A DNA stretch of 40,243 bases from Staphylococcus ureilyticus (GCF_002902235.1 NZ_PPRL01000043.1:1-40243), one strand, 5' to 3'; shown: positions 18,976 to 30,357, counted from the stretch's first letter. The notes: generated from the letters alone by a model not told the origin. Made by a program: numbers and translations.

Positions 18976-19004
18976 TTGTGTCGAGCTTTGACGTGTGCTA
19001 TAAT
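18976..19004 (+). promoter_or_regulatory. Promoter of tig
   Basis: TTGTGT (18976-18981), 17-base spacer, extended -10 TGC-TATAAT (-10 at 18999-19004). Confidence 0.65.
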
Positions 19005-19051
19005 AATGAAGTTGAAAAAATAAAATAGGATAATCATGGAGGTTTTTATAC

Positions 19052-20362
19052 ATGACAGCAACTTGGGAAAAAAAGGAAGGTAACGAAGGTGTTTTATCTG
19101 TTACTGTTCCAGCAGAAAAAGTAGACAAAGCAATTGATCAAGCTTTCAAAAAAGTGGTTAAACAAATTAATGTGCCAGGCTTCCGTAAAGGGAAAGTACC
19201 TCGCCAAATTTTTGAACAACGCTTTGGTGTAGAAGCATTGTATCAAGATGCAGTTGATATCTTATTACCAGAAGCGTATGGTGAAGCTATTGACGAAACT
19301 GGCATTAAACCAGTTGATCAACCAGAAATCAATGTAACATCAATTGAAAAAGGTAAAGACATGACATTTGAAGCAAATGTTGTAGTTGAACCTGAAGTTG
19401 AACTTGGTGATTACAAAGGTTTAGAAATTGAAAAACAAAATACTGAATTAACTGAAGAAGAAGTACAAGAATCAATCGATCATCAACTTGGACATCTAGC
19501 AGAAATGGTTGTTAAAGAAGATGGTACAGTTGAAAATGGTGATACGGTAAACATTGATTTTGATGGTTATGTTGATGGTGAACAATTTGAAGGTGGACAA
19601 GCTGAAGGCTACGACCTTGAAATTGGTTCAGGTTCATTTATTCCAGGTTTTGAAGAACAATTGGTTGGTGTTAAAACTGGCGAAGAAAAAGATGTTAATG
19701 TAACATTCCCAGAAGAATACCATGCTGAAGAATTAGCTGGAAAAGAAGCTACTTTCAAAACAAAAGTTAATGAAATCAAATATAAAGACGTTCCAGAATT
19801 AAATGATGAAATTGCAAACGAATTAGATGCAGAGGCTAACTCAGTTGATGAGTATAAAGAAAACTTACGTAAACGTTTAGCTGAACAAAAAGCTACAGAC
19901 GCTGAGAATACTCAAAAAGAAGAAGCTATTAATAAAGCTACGAATAACACAACAATTGATGTTCCAGAAGCGATGATTAAAACTGAGTTAGACCGCATGG
20001 TTCAAGAATTTGGACAACGTATGCAACAACAAGGTCTTAATTTAGAAACTTATTTCCAAATTTCTGGACAAGATGAGTCACAATTAAGAGAGCAAATGAA
20101 AGATGATGCTGAGGAACGCGTTAAAACAAACTTAACATTAACTGCGATTGCTGATGCAGAAGAAGTAGAAGTATCTGATGCTGACATCGACAAAGAATTA
20201 GAAAAAATGAGTGAACAGTTTAATATATCTGTAGAAGATATTAAACAAACACTTGGTAACACTGACATTGTTAAAAATGATGTGCGTATTCAAAAAGTTA
20301 TTGATATGTTAGTAGAAGAAGCGAAATTAGTAGAACCATCTAAAGATGACTCTGAAGCATAA
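19052..20362 (+). CDS. tig: Trigger factor chaperone
   Basis: Ribosome-associated chaperone and prolyl isomerase for nascent chains, 436 aa. The ribosome-binding domain has the signature GFRKGKVP at 43-50. An FKBP-type PPIase domain is at about 160-245 ([21 protein letters not shown]). The C-terminal helical arms form the substrate cradle. The acidic tail is normal. The ATG is behind ATGGAGG. It has its own promoter and a terminator, and the next gene is clpX, as in most Firmicutes. Confidence 0.97.
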   Translation: MTATWEKKEGNEGVLSVTVPAEKVDKAIDQAFKKVVKQINVPGFRKGKVPRQIFEQRFGVEALYQDAVDILLPEAYGEAIDETGIKPVDQPEINVTSIEKGKDMTFEANVVVEPEVELGDYKGLEIEKQNTELTEEEVQESIDHQLGHLAEMVVKEDGTVENGDTVNIDFDGYVDGEQFEGGQAEGYDLEIGSGSFIPGFEEQLVGVKTGEEKDVNVTFPEEYHAEELAGKEATFKTKVNEIKYKDVPELNDEIANELDAEANSVDEYKENLRKRLAEQKATDAENTQKEEAINKATNNTTIDVPEAMIKTELDRMVQEFGQRMQQQGLNLETYFQISGQDESQLREQMKDDAEERVKTNLTLTAIADAEEVEVSDADIDKELEKMSEQFNISVEDIKQTLGNTDIVKNDVRIQKVIDMLVEEAKLVEPSKDDSEA

Positions 20363-20425
20363 CTAAAAATGTCACAAGCATATTGTTTGTAGAAACAAAG
20401 TATAGTTGTTTAATATTGTAAACTA

Positions 20426-20458
20426 GTAGCAGATGCATTCAATTAATGTGTCTGCTAC
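20426..20458 (+). terminator. Hairpin terminator after tig
   Basis: A 14-bp stem (20426-20439 with 20445-20458) with a 5-base loop. The T tail is weak (AATGTTTTG). Confidence 0.65.
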
Positions 20459-20474
20459 AATGTTTTGTGCAAAA

Positions 20475-20522
20475 AACTTGAGATTTGTTCAAGTTGCATA
20501 TTAAAATGCTATCTAGTATAGT
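20475..20522 (+). promoter_or_regulatory. clpX promoter with operator-like inverted repeat
   Basis: TTGCAT (20494-20499), 17-base spacer, TATAGT (20517-20522). A perfect inverted repeat AACTTGA-N7-TCAAGTT (20475-20495) touches the -35. It is not a CtsR heptad repeat, a CIRCE element or a LexA box. Confidence 0.55.
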
Positions 20523-20548
20523 CTTTAGGGAATAGGGGTGTAAATAGA

Positions 20549-21811
20549 ATGTTCAAATTCAATGAAGATGAAGAAAATTTAAAATGCTCTTTCTGTGGTA
20601 AAGATCAAGACCAAGTTAAAAAATTGGTCGCAGGAAGTGGCGTATATATTTGTAACGAATGTATTGAGCTATGTTCAGAAATAGTTGAAGAAGAGTTAGC
20701 TCAATCAGAATCAGAAGGACTAACAGAATTACCAACTCCTAAAGAAATTATGGATCAATTAAATGATTATGTTATTGGCCAAGAAAAAGCTAAAAAATCT
20801 TTAGCTGTCGCAGTATATAATCATTATAAACGTGTTCAAAATTTAGGTCCAAATGAAGATGACGTAGAATTACAAAAAAGTAACGTTGCTTTAATTGGTC
20901 CAACAGGTAGCGGTAAAACCCTTTTAGCCCAAACTTTAGCTAAAACATTAAATGTGCCTTTTGCAATCGCAGACGCTACGAGTCTCACTGAAGCCGGATA
21001 TGTTGGCGATGACGTTGAAAATATATTACTTCGTTTAATTCAAGCAGCTGATTTTGATATAGATAAAGCTGAAAAAGGTATCATTTATGTCGATGAAATC
21101 GACAAAATTGCTAGAAAATCAGAAAATACTTCTATCACAAGAGATGTTTCAGGTGAAGGTGTACAACAAGCGCTATTGAAAATTCTTGAAGGTACAACTG
21201 CAAGCGTGCCACCACAAGGCGGACGTAAACATCCTAACCAAGAATTAATTCAAATAGATACTACAAATATCTTGTTTGTACTTGGTGGTGCATTTGACGG
21301 TATTGATGAAGTCATTAAACGCAGACTAGGTGAAAAAGTCATTGGATTTTCTAGTAGTGAAGCATCTAAATATGATGAGGATGCAATCTTAGAACAAATC
21401 AGACCTGAAGATTTACAATCATACGGTCTAATTCCAGAGTTTATTGGTCGTGTGCCTATTGTTGCAAATCTAGAAACACTAGATGTTGATGCATTGAAAA
21501 ATATTTTAACACAACCAAAAAATGCTTTAGTAAAACAATATACAAAAATGTTAGAACTAGATGATGTAGAACTAGAATTTACAGACGAAGCATTGTCTGC
21601 AATTAGTAACAAAGCGATTGAGCGTAAAACAGGTGCGCGTGGCTTACGTTCAATTATTGAAGAAGCATTAATCGATATTATGTATGATGTTCCATCTTCT
21701 GATGGTGTTGTAAAAGTGGTAATCACTGAAGAAACGATTAATGATGAAAAAGATCCTGAACTATACGATAAAGAAGGAAATCTCGTTAATAAGGAACAAA
21801 CTTCTGCTTAA
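20549..21811 (+). CDS. clpX: ClpX, ATPase subunit of ClpXP protease
   Basis: AAA+ unfoldase that feeds proteins to ClpP, 420 aa, full length. It has an N-terminal zinc domain (C13, C16, C35, C38), Walker A at 117-124 (GPTGSGKT), Walker B at about 181-187 (YVDEID), and the IGF-type ClpP-docking loop (VIGFSS, about 267-272). The ATG is behind AGGGGTG. It is a single-gene unit closed by a terminator. Unlike B. subtilis, no lon genes lie between clpX and engB. Confidence 0.97.
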   Translation: MFKFNEDEENLKCSFCGKDQDQVKKLVAGSGVYICNECIELCSEIVEEELAQSESEGLTELPTPKEIMDQLNDYVIGQEKAKKSLAVAVYNHYKRVQNLGPNEDDVELQKSNVALIGPTGSGKTLLAQTLAKTLNVPFAIADATSLTEAGYVGDDVENILLRLIQAADFDIDKAEKGIIYVDEIDKIARKSENTSITRDVSGEGVQQALLKILEGTTASVPPQGGRKHPNQELIQIDTTNILFVLGGAFDGIDEVIKRRLGEKVIGFSSSEASKYDEDAILEQIRPEDLQSYGLIPEFIGRVPIVANLETLDVDALKNILTQPKNALVKQYTKMLELDDVELEFTDEALSAISNKAIERKTGARGLRSIIEEALIDIMYDVPSSDGVVKVVITEETINDEKDPELYDKEGNLVNKEQTSA

Positions 21812-21946
21812 TAAAATAGTTTGAAAATAAAGGGCTGAATAAAAGCGAATCAATTGATTAGTACTGGTTGCCCTATGAGTTTTGATTAACGTTGTATATA
21901 TTAGATTATCAAAGTTTTATATTAGGCAATGTTGAAAATTAAGACT

Positions 21947-21984
21947 AAAAGGCTGAGACATTTTAAATGTGTCTTAGCCTTTTT
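21947..21984 (+). terminator. Intrinsic terminator after clpX
   Basis: A 14-bp stem (21947-21960 with 21970-21983, one G-U) of the GGCTGAGACA type, then T-rich sequence. It lies 135 bases after the clpX stop. The stretch between is without a gene. Confidence 0.85.
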
Positions 21985-22082
21985 CTTTTAAAATGGAATA
22001 TAAATCATATAAAAATACATATAAATAAGTGAAATTGTGTAATATAATAATGAAGTGACTTTAATAGAAAAGAGGGTCGGTA

Positions 22083-22670
22083 ATGAAAATAAATCCTAAT
22101 GAAATAGAATTATTAATCAGTGCGGTAAAGCCTGAACAATATCCTGAAACTGGTTTGAGCGAGGTAGGACTCAGTGGTCGTTCCAATGTTGGTAAATCAT
22201 CTTTTATTAATAGTATGATTGGACGTAAAAATATGGCACGAACTTCACAACAACCAGGTAAAACACAAACGCTCAATTTTTATAATATTGATAATCAACT
22301 GGTATTTGTAGATGTGCCAGGTTATGGTTATGCTAAAGTGAGTAAAAAACAACGTGAAGCGTTTGGAAAAATGATTGAAAAATATATTTCTCAGAGAACG
22401 TCTTTAAAACTTGTCATTCAGCTTGTTGATTTGAGACATAATCCTACAGAAGATGATATTTTAATGTATAACTATTTGAAGTATTTTGATATTCCGACAT
22501 TAGTAGTTGCTACAAAAGAAGATAAAATCGCTAAAGGTAAAGTACAGAAACATTTAGCCAATGTCCAGCGAAAACTTGAAATGGAACCTGAAGATGAAAT
22601 TATCAGTTATTCTTCTATCCAAGCGAATAAGCAACAACAAGTATGGGATATAATTGCAAAATATATATAG
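22083..22670 (+). CDS. engB: EngB/YsxC ribosome-biogenesis GTPase
   Basis: TrmE-Era-EngA-EngB class GTPase needed for 50S assembly, 195 aa, full length. G1 is GRSNVGKSS (32-40), G3 is [10 protein letters not shown] (about 79) and G4 is TKED (about 139). GAGGGTCGGTA precedes the ATG. TATAAT at 22043-22048 may be its -10. The gene lies between clpX and hemA, as in S. aureus and B. subtilis; hemA has its own promoter 90 bases after the stop. Confidence 0.95.
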   Translation: MKINPNEIELLISAVKPEQYPETGLSEVGLSGRSNVGKSSFINSMIGRKNMARTSQQPGKTQTLNFYNIDNQLVFVDVPGYGYAKVSKKQREAFGKMIEKYISQRTSLKLVIQLVDLRHNPTEDDILMYNYLKYFDIPTLVVATKEDKIAKGKVQKHLANVQRKLEMEPEDEIISYSSIQANKQQQVWDIIAKYI

Positions 22671-22757
22671 AAAGTTGAGAAAACGGTTAAAGCCTATAAA
22701 TTATGACAACTATTTGAATGTAGATTAGAATATTTCTAATTTACGTGTGCAATATGC

Positions 22758-22785
22758 TTAACTCAAATGATAATTGTGTTATAAT
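22758..22785 (+). promoter_or_regulatory. Promoter of the hem operon
   Basis: TTAACT (22758-22763), 16-base spacer, extended -10 TGT-TATAAT (-10 at 22780-22785), 34 bases before hemA. Confidence 0.65.
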
Positions 22786-22819
22786 TTAGTTATTGTAATA
22801 TGTATGGAGGGCGTTATAA

Positions 22820-24154
22820 ATGCATTTAATTGCGATAAGCATTAATCATCGTACAGCAGATGTAGCACTAAGAGAACAAGTTGCTTTTAAAGATGATGCC
22901 ATACGTTCAGCCAATGTTGATTTATTCGAAACTAAATCTATTTTAGAAAATGTAATATTATCAACTTGTAATCGCACAGAAGTATATGCTGTTGTTGATC
23001 AAATTCATACAGGTCGCTATTATATTCAACGTTTTTTAGCGAGAAATTTTGGGTTTGATGTTGAAGAGATTAAAGAAATGACTGAAGTAACTGTGGGGGA
23101 CGCAGCAGTAAGACATTTATTGCAAGTTACTTCAGGCTTAGATTCTGTAGTGTTAGGAGAAACTCAAATTCTTGGACAAATTAGAGATGCATTCTTTATT
23201 GCTCAAGAAGAAAATACAACTGGTACTATATTTAATCATCTGTTTAAACAAGCGATTACTTTTGCGAAAAAAGCGCATAATGAAACGGATATTGCAGATA
23301 ATGCAGTTAGTGTTTCATATGCAGCAGTTGAACTTAGTAAAAAAGTATTTGGCAAAATTAATAATAAAAGTGCTTTGATTATTGGTGCAGGGGATATGAG
23401 TGAGTTATCACTCTTGAATTTGATAGGTTCAGACGTAACTGATGTAACCATTGTTAATAGGACTGTGAGTAAAGCACAGAAATTAGCAACTGCACACAAT
23501 GTTAAATATGAATCTATAGAGGCACTACCACAACTTTTGGCACATGCGGATATTGTGATTAGTTCAACGAGTTCAGATGAATATATCATTACAAATAGCA
23601 TGATGGCTACGATTCAATCACAACGGAAAAATGATTCTCTCGTGTTGATAGATATTGCGGTTCCAAGAGATATAGAACCAGGCATAGATACGATTCAAGA
23701 TGTTTTTAATTATGATGTTGACGATTTGAAAGGTTTAGTAGACGCGAACCTAAAACAACGTCAAAATGCTGCTGATGAAATTTTACAAAGAATTCCAGCA
23801 GAAATTGATGCACATAATGAATGGGTTAATATGTTAGGTGTTGTTCCTGTTATTCGCGCGCTTAGAGAAAAAGCGATGGATATTCAAGAAGATACAATGA
23901 GTAGTATTGATCGAAAACTCCCTGGATTAACAGAAAGAGAACGTAAAGTGATATCAAAACACACTAAAAGTATCATAAATCAAATGTTAAAAGATCCTAT
24001 TAAGCAAGCAAAAGAGTTGAGTAGTGACAAAAAAAGTAACGAAAAATTAGAGCTATTTCAAAACATTTTTGACATTGAAGCTGAACAAGCCTATAAACCA
24101 AAAGAGAAAAAACGCAATGTAACAACAACAAGTCAAATTTTTAGTTTTGAATAA
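22820..24154 (+). CDS. hemA: Glutamyl-tRNA reductase
   Basis: First committed enzyme of C5-pathway tetrapyrrole synthesis: NADPH reduction of glutamyl-tRNA to glutamate-1-semialdehyde. It is 444 aa, full length. The catalytic C50 is in STCNRTEVY. The NADPH domain has GAGDMS (about 192), and a C-terminal dimerisation domain follows. The ATG is behind ATGGAGG. It heads the six-gene hem operon; hemX follows after 21 bases. In S. aureus HemA abundance is lowered by HemX when heme is sufficient (established knowledge), and the adjacency here fits that. Confidence 0.96.
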   Translation: MHLIAISINHRTADVALREQVAFKDDAIRSANVDLFETKSILENVILSTCNRTEVYAVVDQIHTGRYYIQRFLARNFGFDVEEIKEMTEVTVGDAAVRHLLQVTSGLDSVVLGETQILGQIRDAFFIAQEENTTGTIFNHLFKQAITFAKKAHNETDIADNAVSVSYAAVELSKKVFGKINNKSALIIGAGDMSELSLLNLIGSDVTDVTIVNRTVSKAQKLATAHNVKYESIEALPQLLAHADIVISSTSSDEYIITNSMMATIQSQRKNDSLVLIDIAVPRDIEPGIDTIQDVFNYDVDDLKGLVDANLKQRQNAADEILQRIPAEIDAHNEWVNMLGVVPVIRALREKAMDIQEDTMSSIDRKLPGLTERERKVISKHTKSIINQMLKDPIKQAKELSSDKKSNEKLELFQNIFDIEAEQAYKPKEKKRNVTTTSQIFSFE

Positions 24155-24175
24155 GTAAATGCAAATGGTGATGAT

Positions 24176-25015
24176 ATGCAAGAATTTTCGTTCATTAGAT
24201 TAAATGAACTTATATTATTAATTTATTTATTTAGCATTGCTTGTTATTTTTATGATTTTTTGAAAAAGCATCATAGAGTTAAAATGATTGGTTTTGTTTC
24301 ATTGGGGATTGTTTGGATGTTACAAACAATCTCTTTATCTTTATATGTAAATGTAACGAAACAAATTCCATTAGGTAATATATTTGATGTGTTTTTTGCT
24401 GTAGCATGGCTTATTATTTCTATTTCCATAGTAATCAATGTGATAAAACAAATAAACTTATCTATATTTTTATTTAATATGATTGGTTTTTTATTTATTG
24501 CAATCAATACGTTCCAACCTATGCATTATCAAAGCACTGGTGAAAAACTCAATATTATCAATGAATTGCTTATTGTGCATATAAGTTTGGCGGTAATTAG
24601 TTACGCATTATTTGCCTTTGCGTTTGTAAATTGTATCTTATATTTAATACAATACAATAATTTGAAGCAAAAACGGTTTGACCAGAAATATTTTAGAATA
24701 GGTAGTGTAGCTACGCTTGAACAAGTGGTATTTTACAGTAGTTTAATTGGTTTCATATTCATCATATTAAGTATTGTATTAGGTGCACAATGGGGGTTTA
24801 ATACATTAGGGGTAAATATCATTGTAGACCCTAAAGTTATTATGTCTTCAATCATAACATTACTATATGGAATTTATTTAATTTTTAGAGTTAAAAAAAT
24901 GCTAACAAAGCACAAATTAATTTATTTTAATATCATATTGTTTTGTCTTAGTATGATTAATTTATTTTTCGCTTCACATATATCTGATTTTCATCAATGG
25001 ACAGGTATTTATTGA
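24176..25015 (+). CDS. hemX: HemX, membrane regulator of HemA (CcsA-like)
   Basis: Polytopic membrane protein of 279 aa with about 8 hydrophobic segments, related to the cytochrome c assembly protein CcsA. The WGFNTLG segment (about 208) resembles the tryptophan-rich motif of that family. In S. aureus HemX controls the level of HemA post-transcriptionally rather than acting as an enzyme. It has a poor ribosome site (GGTGATGAT), 21 bases after hemA, suggesting coupling. Codon use is more AT-rich than its neighbours, as expected for a membrane protein. Confidence 0.85.
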   Translation: MQEFSFIRLNELILLIYLFSIACYFYDFLKKHHRVKMIGFVSLGIVWMLQTISLSLYVNVTKQIPLGNIFDVFFAVAWLIISISIVINVIKQINLSIFLFNMIGFLFIAINTFQPMHYQSTGEKLNIINELLIVHISLAVISYALFAFAFVNCILYLIQYNNLKQKRFDQKYFRIGSVATLEQVVFYSSLIGFIFIILSIVLGAQWGFNTLGVNIIVDPKVIMSSIITLLYGIYLIFRVKKMLTKHKLIYFNIILFCLSMINLFFASHISDFHQWTGIY

Positions 25016-25064
25016 AGTGTGATTTAGTTGAATGAATAGACTTGTTTCTAGGAGGTTGCGCATG

Positions 25065-25991
25065 ATGCGTAAATTAGTAGTAGGTTCACGAAGAAGTAAG
25101 TTAGCTTTAACACAAAGTAGACAATTTATTGATAAATTAAAAATGGTAGATCCAAGTTTAGAAGTGGAAATAAAAGAAATCGTAACGAAAGGCGATCGAA
25201 TTTTAGATAAACAATTATCTAAAGTGGGCGGAAAAGGTCTATTTGTTAAAGAAATTCAAAATGCTCTATTTAATGGAGAAATTGATATGGCAATTCATTC
25301 TTTAAAAGATGTTCCAAGCGTAATTCCAGATGGATTGACTTTAGGTTGCATACCTGACAGAGAAAATCCATACGATGCATATATTGCTAAAGATCATGTT
25401 CCGCTAGAATCATTGCCAAACCAAAGTATTGTTGGTACCAGTTCGCTAAGACGTGGTGCACAAATACTAGCAAAATATCCACATTTACAAATAAAGTGGA
25501 TTCGCGGTAACATTGACACACGATTGAGTAAATTAAATAATGAAGATTATGATGCCATTTTATTAGCTGCAGCAGGGCTAAAACGTATGGGTTGGTCAGA
25601 TGATATCGTAACATCATATTTAGATGAGCATACTTTGATCCCTGCAATTGGTCAAGGTGCATTGGGTATAGAATGTCGTTCTGATGACAAGGAGCTGCTA
25701 GAGCTTCTTGCTAAAGTCCACAATGATGATGTTGCAGAATGTGTAACTGCCGAACGTACATTTTTAGAACGCATGAATGGAAGTTGCCAAGTGCCTATAG
25801 GGGGCTATGCTAGTAAAAATAGTGATGGTACAATAGAATTTACAGGACTAATTATGTCACCTGATGGTAAAGAACGTTACGAACATACCGAGCGCGGGAA
25901 TAATCCTGTTGAATTAGGTGAAAAAGTAACAGAAGTCTTAAATGCACAAGGTGCGTACGAAATAATAAAAGCACTAAACGAAGAACAATAA
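25065..25991 (+). CDS. hemC: Porphobilinogen deaminase (hydroxymethylbilane synthase)
   Basis: Joins four porphobilinogens into hydroxymethylbilane using a dipyrromethane cofactor on C241 (NGSCQVP). It is 308 aa from the ATG at 25065, equal to S. aureus HemC. The tandem ATG at 25062 is also possible, since GGAGG (25051-25055) suits either. The N-terminus [14 protein letters not shown] and the segments IHSLKDVPS and [10 protein letters not shown] are diagnostic. It lies 49 bases after hemX and 18 before hemD. Confidence 0.97.
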   Translation: MRKLVVGSRRSKLALTQSRQFIDKLKMVDPSLEVEIKEIVTKGDRILDKQLSKVGGKGLFVKEIQNALFNGEIDMAIHSLKDVPSVIPDGLTLGCIPDRENPYDAYIAKDHVPLESLPNQSIVGTSSLRRGAQILAKYPHLQIKWIRGNIDTRLSKLNNEDYDAILLAAAGLKRMGWSDDIVTSYLDEHTLIPAIGQGALGIECRSDDKELLELLAKVHNDDVAECVTAERTFLERMNGSCQVPIGGYASKNSDGTIEFTGLIMSPDGKERYEHTERGNNPVELGEKVTEVLNAQGAYEIIKALNEEQ

Positions 25992-26009
25992 TCGTTCGAG
26001 GTGAAAATA

Positions 26010-26696
26010 ATGAGACCAGTTATAGTTATGACACAAACTTCTAAATTTAAACAAGATGATAAGCATATTTTACACAAGCCGTTTATAGATGTAGAACCTT
26101 TATCATTTGATATAAATTTATTAGATGTCGACTATGACTGGCTTATTTTTTCGTCAAAGAACGCAGTGAAGTATTTTCAACCATTTCTATCGCAAGTGAA
26201 CGTAAAAAATTTTGCTGCAATAGGCGCTAAAACTGCAGAATATTGTAAATCATTGGGATTAGATGTATTATTTTATCCTTCAGATTATTCACAGGAAGGT
26301 TTTCTTAAATATTTTCAGACTGAAAAAAACAGTAAAATATTGATTCCTTCAAGTGCTTATGCACGCCCTTTAATGCAGAGAAGTTTATATCAACAAGGGT
26401 ATCAAGTTTGTAAAATTGATTTATACCGTCCAGTACCACATACTAAAAATATTGCAGATGTTAAACGTATGATGCGAAATAATGAGCTAGATGTCATTAC
26501 TTTTGCGAGTTCATCTGCAGTAAAATATTTTTTTGAGCAAAGTGAAACACCGCGATTTAATCATTATTATGTCATAGGACAACAAACCTTAGACACGGTC
26601 AAACAATATGGTTATGATGCAACAACATCAAATATTCAAACGTTAGATTCATTAATAAATAAAGTTGAAGAAAGTTGGGAAAATGATGCAATTTGA
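26010..26696 (+). CDS. hemD: Uroporphyrinogen-III synthase
   Basis: Cyclises hydroxymethylbilane with inversion of ring D, 228 aa. The family is poorly conserved. Recognisable elements are the [11 protein letters not shown] segment (about 44-55) and the TFASSSAV segment near 165. Context between hemC and hemB makes the call. The start at ATG 26010 is placed after GAGGTG (25998-26003); a GTG at 26001 is part of that site. The end overlaps the hemB start by 11 bases, implying translational coupling. Confidence 0.92.
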   Translation: MRPVIVMTQTSKFKQDDKHILHKPFIDVEPLSFDINLLDVDYDWLIFSSKNAVKYFQPFLSQVNVKNFAAIGAKTAEYCKSLGLDVLFYPSDYSQEGFLKYFQTEKNSKILIPSSAYARPLMQRSLYQQGYQVCKIDLYRPVPHTKNIADVKRMMRNNELDVITFASSSAVKYFFEQSETPRFNHYYVIGQQTLDTVKQYGYDATTSNIQTLDSLINKVEESWENDAI

Positions 26697-27663
26697 TAGA
26701 CATAGAAGATTACGTAGTAGTAAATCTATGAGAGAAATGGTTCGTGAAACACATATACACAAAGAAGATTTAATTTATCCTATTTTTGTTGTAGAACGAG
26801 ACAATGTTAAAGAAGAAATTAAGTCAATGCCAGGTGTGTATCAACTTAGTTTAAATCTGCTTGATGAAGAAATTAAAGAAGCATATGATTTAGGTATCAG
26901 AGGCATCATGTTCTTTGGTGTACCTAATGAAAAAGATGCCATCGGTACAGGCGCTTTTGATCATAATGGTATTGTTCAAGAAGCTACAAGAAAAGCCAAA
27001 GCAATGTACAGTGATTTACTCGTTGTTGCAGACACTTGTTTATGTGAATATACTGACCATGGTCATTGTGGTGTTATTGATGAAAAAACAAATGATGTAG
27101 ACAATGATAAATCTTTACCATTACTAGTGAAAACTGCTATTTCACAAGTAGAAGCGGGTGCTGATATCATTGCACCTAGTAATATGATGGATGGATTTGT
27201 TGCAGAAATTAGAGCAGGTTTAGATGATGCTGGTTATTATAATATACCAATCATGAGTTACGGTATAAAATATGCTTCTAGCTTTTTCGGGCCATTCCGT
27301 GATGCTGCTGAGTCTGCACCTCAATTTGGCGATAGAAAAACGTATCAAATGGATCCAGCAAATAGAAGAGAAGCATTGAGAGAGCTAGACAGTGATTTAC
27401 ATGAAGGTGCAGATATGATGATAGTTAAACCGGCATTAAGCTTTTTAGACATTATTAGAGATGTGCGAAATACGACTAATGTACCAGTAATTGCATACAA
27501 TGTAAGTGGTGAATATAGCATGACAAAAGCTGCTGCACTTAATGGTTGGATTGATGAAAAACAAGTTGTGATGGAACAGATGATTTCAATGAAACGTGCA
27601 GGCGCAGACATGATTATCACATATTTCTCTAAAGATATTTGTAGATATATTGATGAACAATAA
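26686..27663 (+). CDS. hemB: Delta-aminolevulinic acid dehydratase (porphobilinogen synthase)
   Basis: Condenses two 5-aminolevulinates to porphobilinogen, 325 aa from ATG 26686 ([10 protein letters not shown]). A tandem ATG at 26683 is equally possible. The zinc-cysteine motif [14 protein letters not shown] is intact, so this is a zinc enzyme. The Schiff-base lysines are in [12 protein letters not shown] and MIVKPALS. The start lies inside hemD and the ribosome site is weak, so translation probably depends on hemD ribosomes. The gene order puts this second pathway step fifth in the operon. Confidence 0.96.
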   Translation: MQFDRHRRLRSSKSMREMVRETHIHKEDLIYPIFVVERDNVKEEIKSMPGVYQLSLNLLDEEIKEAYDLGIRGIMFFGVPNEKDAIGTGAFDHNGIVQEATRKAKAMYSDLLVVADTCLCEYTDHGHCGVIDEKTNDVDNDKSLPLLVKTAISQVEAGADIIAPSNMMDGFVAEIRAGLDDAGYYNIPIMSYGIKYASSFFGPFRDAAESAPQFGDRKTYQMDPANRREALRELDSDLHEGADMMIVKPALSFLDIIRDVRNTTNVPVIAYNVSGEYSMTKAAALNGWIDEKQVVMEQMISMKRAGADMIITYFSKDICRYIDEQ

Positions 27664-27677
27664 GGAGGCAATTTTAA

Positions 27678-28961
27678 ATGGGATATAATAATTCTATAGA
27701 AGCAATGAAGACAGCTGAAAATCTAATGCCAGGGGGCGTAAATAGTCCAGTTAGAGCATTTAAATCTGTAGATACACCTGCGATTTTTATGGATCATGGG
27801 GAAGGTTCAAAAATATACGATATTGATGGCAATGAATATATTGATTATGTTCTAAGTTGGGGACCATTAATCTTAGGTCATAAAAATAAACAAGTTAATG
27901 AAAAATTACATGAAGCTGTTGATAATGGAACAAGTTTTGGTGCTTCTACATTAATTGAAAACAAGTTAGCAGAATTAGTTATTGATCGTGTACCTTCCAT
28001 TGAAAAACTACGTATGGTATCTTCAGGAACAGAAGCAACATTAGATGCATTACGTTTAGCAAGAGGTTATACTGGTAGAAATAAAATAGTGAAATTCACT
28101 GGATGTTATCATGGTCATAGCGATTCGCTTTTAATCAAAGCTGGATCTGGCGTTGCAACTTTAGGATTACCAGATTCTCCTGGCGTACCCAAAGGTATTG
28201 CTAAAAATACAATATCAGTGCCATATAATGACTTGGCATCATTAAAAGTAGCTTTCGAAGAGTTTGGTGATGACATTGCTGGCGTCATCGTTGAACCAGT
28301 AGCAGGCAATATGGGTGTTGTACCACCAGTTGATGGATTCTTACAAGGTTTAAGAGATATCACAAATGAATATGGCTCATTATTAATATTTGATGAAGTT
28401 ATGACTGGCTTTAGAGTAGGTTATCATTGTGCACAAGGTTACTTTGATGTGATGCCAGATTTAACTTGTCTCGGTAAGGTTATAGGTGGTGGATTACCTG
28501 CAGCAGCATTTGGCGGTAAAAAAGAAATCATGGACCATATAGCACCATCAGGTAATATATATCAAGCAGGAACATTATCAGGAAATCCGCTAGCTATGAC
28601 AAGCGGTTATGAAACTTTGAAACAATTAACACCAGAGTCATATGATTATTTCAATAGACTGGGAGATATATTAGAAAGTGGATTAAAAGATATTTTTAAA
28701 AAACATAATGTACCCATAACTGTAAATCGTGCAGGTTCTATGATAGGGTATTTCCTGAATGAAGGACCGGTAACTAATTTTGAAGAAGCAAACCAAAGTG
28801 ATTTAGAAATGTTTAGTCAAATGTATAGAGAAATGGCTAAAGAAGGCGTATTTTTACCACCTTCTCAATTCGAGGGGACTTTCCTTTCTACTGCCCATAC
28901 AGAAGCGGATATAGAAAAAACATTAGCAGCATTTGATACTGCTTTAAGTCGTATTGTTTAA
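27678..28961 (+). CDS. hemL: Glutamate-1-semialdehyde 2,1-aminomutase
   Basis: PLP enzyme that makes 5-aminolevulinate from the HemA product, 427 aa, full length. The PLP lysine is K267 ([16 protein letters not shown]), and DEVMTGFR is the cofactor-ring aspartate motif. AAGGAGG precedes the ATG, 14 bases after hemB. With hemA, hemC, hemD and hemB the operon encodes the whole path from glutamyl-tRNA to uroporphyrinogen III. A long hairpin follows. Confidence 0.96.
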   Translation: MGYNNSIEAMKTAENLMPGGVNSPVRAFKSVDTPAIFMDHGEGSKIYDIDGNEYIDYVLSWGPLILGHKNKQVNEKLHEAVDNGTSFGASTLIENKLAELVIDRVPSIEKLRMVSSGTEATLDALRLARGYTGRNKIVKFTGCYHGHSDSLLIKAGSGVATLGLPDSPGVPKGIAKNTISVPYNDLASLKVAFEEFGDDIAGVIVEPVAGNMGVVPPVDGFLQGLRDITNEYGSLLIFDEVMTGFRVGYHCAQGYFDVMPDLTCLGKVIGGGLPAAAFGGKKEIMDHIAPSGNIYQAGTLSGNPLAMTSGYETLKQLTPESYDYFNRLGDILESGLKDIFKKHNVPITVNRAGSMIGYFLNEGPVTNFEEANQSDLEMFSQMYREMAKEGVFLPPSQFEGTFLSTAHTEADIEKTLAAFDTALSRIV

Positions 28962-29078
28962 TGTTAGTCATTTAAAAGTTTTATGTTGGTATTTACTACT
29001 TAGCCATATTAAACAGTATTTTAAAAGCTTCATTAACAATATTTAATTGTACTTACTTTTTAGAGTTCTTTTTACCTT

Positions 29079-29139
29079 AATGGGGCGAGGATTCGAAATC
29101 AAATTAAGCATTTTGATTTCTAACTCGCTCCATTGTTTT
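29079..29139 (+). terminator. Terminator after the hem operon
   Basis: The stem AATGGGGCGAG (29079-29089) pairs with CTCGCTCCATT (29124-29134), and inside it GAAATCAAA (29095-29103) pairs with TTTGATTTC (29112-29120). A short T tail follows. The rest of 28962-29184 shows no gene. Confidence 0.85.
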
Positions 29140-29184
29140 AGTTAGACATGTATATATAACGATACTAAGGAAAGTTGTGAGCAT

Positions 29185-30267
29185 ATGAATAAGCATTTAA
29201 AAAATAATATAATCGTATTAATATTAGCGCTTATTTTTAGTTTGGCACTAAATGCTGCCCATGTTTTGCTACCATTTATGTTTGGTCCAATTATTGCTAG
29301 TATCGTTTGTATACGCTATTTACATTTAGATATAAAGTGGCCGTTTTGGTTGAGCCAAATCGGGTTAGTGCTTTTAGGTGTTCAAATTGGCTCTACGTTT
29401 ACTAAAAATGTCATATTTGACATTAAAGATGATTGGCTCACGATTGTTTTAATAACAATTATGTTACTTATTTTAGCATTAATCATTGCTTATTTTTTCA
29501 AAAAAATTGCCAATGTTAATACTGAAACGGCAATTTTAAGTGTGATTCCTGGCGCTTTAAGTCAAATGTTAATAATGGCAGAAGAAAATAAAAAAGCGAA
29601 TATCATGGTTGTTAGTTTAACTCAAACATCAAGAATCATTTTTGTAGTTATATTAGTGCCATTTATTTCGTATTTTTTTCAAAGCCCTGGAAATCATTCA
29701 ACGTCTGGACAGTCTACAGAAGTTTTGACACAGGCTTTAACAATTCCCAATATGGCTCTACTCATTATAGCAATAGTCGTTATTTATTTTGTTATGTCAA
29801 AAATAAATTTTCCAACCAAGCAATTACTTGCGCCTATCCTCGTACTGATATGTTGGAACTTAGTTACTGGTGTGACTTTCACATTAGATAATTACATCAT
29901 TGCTGCAGCACAAATCATATATATGATTCGAATAGGGATACAAATAGCAAAATTACTTGACCAAATGAAAGGAAGAATTGCATTAGCAATAGCATTTCAG
30001 AATATTTTATTGATATTATTAGCATTTGTCATGGTCTTGTTTATAGCAACGGTATCTCATCATCAAGTAAATGAACTATTCCTTGGTGCTGCGCCTGGGG
30101 GTATGAGTCAAATCGTATTAGTTGCTATTGAAACTGGCGCAGATGTTGCGATGATATCTAGTTATCATATCTTTAGAATTTTCTTTATATTATTTTTAAT
30201 TGCACCGATGTTAAATTATTTTCTTAAATTTAGAGAAAGGCAGCGTGAAAGCAATAAAAATGGTTAG
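29185..30267 (+). CDS. AbrB-family (AmoA-like duplication) membrane protein
   Basis: Integral membrane protein of 360 aa with about 10 hydrophobic segments. It has the two-fold repeat of the AbrB/YkrP-type family: GALSQMLIMAEE (about 127-138) in the first half is echoed by GGMSQIVLVAIE (about 305-316) in the second. The family is often labelled ammonia monooxygenase-like or a putative regulator, but no substrate is established, so I give none. It ends in a short basic tail (RERQRESNKNG). AAGGAAAG precedes the ATG. It stands alone between the hem terminator and the small-RNA locus. Confidence 0.8.
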   Translation: MNKHLKNNIIVLILALIFSLALNAAHVLLPFMFGPIIASIVCIRYLHLDIKWPFWLSQIGLVLLGVQIGSTFTKNVIFDIKDDWLTIVLITIMLLILALIIAYFFKKIANVNTETAILSVIPGALSQMLIMAEENKKANIMVVSLTQTSRIIFVVILVPFISYFFQSPGNHSTSGQSTEVLTQALTIPNMALLIIAIVVIYFVMSKINFPTKQLLAPILVLICWNLVTGVTFTLDNYIIAAAQIIYMIRIGIQIAKLLDQMKGRIALAIAFQNILLILLAFVMVLFIATVSHHQVNELFLGAAPGGMSQIVLVAIETGADVAMISSYHIFRIFFILFLIAPMLNYFLKFRERQRESNKNG

Positions 30268-30323
30268 CGAAATATAACTTTGTAAATCTTTTAATTTTTT
30301 ACAATAATTTAATATTTAATATA

Positions 30324-30352
30324 TTGAACAACATATTTCTGTTTGATATTAT
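30324..30352 (+). promoter_or_regulatory. Promoter of the small-RNA candidate
   Basis: TTGAAC (30324-30329), exactly 17-base spacer, extended -10 TGA-TATTAT (-10 at 30347-30352). Transcription should start near 30358-30360. Confidence 0.6.
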
Positions 30353-30357
30353 AGAAG

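Noticed and set aside
21250-21726. 158-codon open frame on the minus strand inside clpX
   Set aside because: Shadow of the highly conserved clpX coding sequence; no ribosome site or recognisable protein.
21848-21859. 12-bp palindrome AATCAATTGATT after clpX
   Set aside because: Short, AT-rich and far from any promoter; likely chance.
23236-23601. 121-codon minus-strand open frame inside hemA
   Set aside because: Antisense shadow of hemA with no independent signals.
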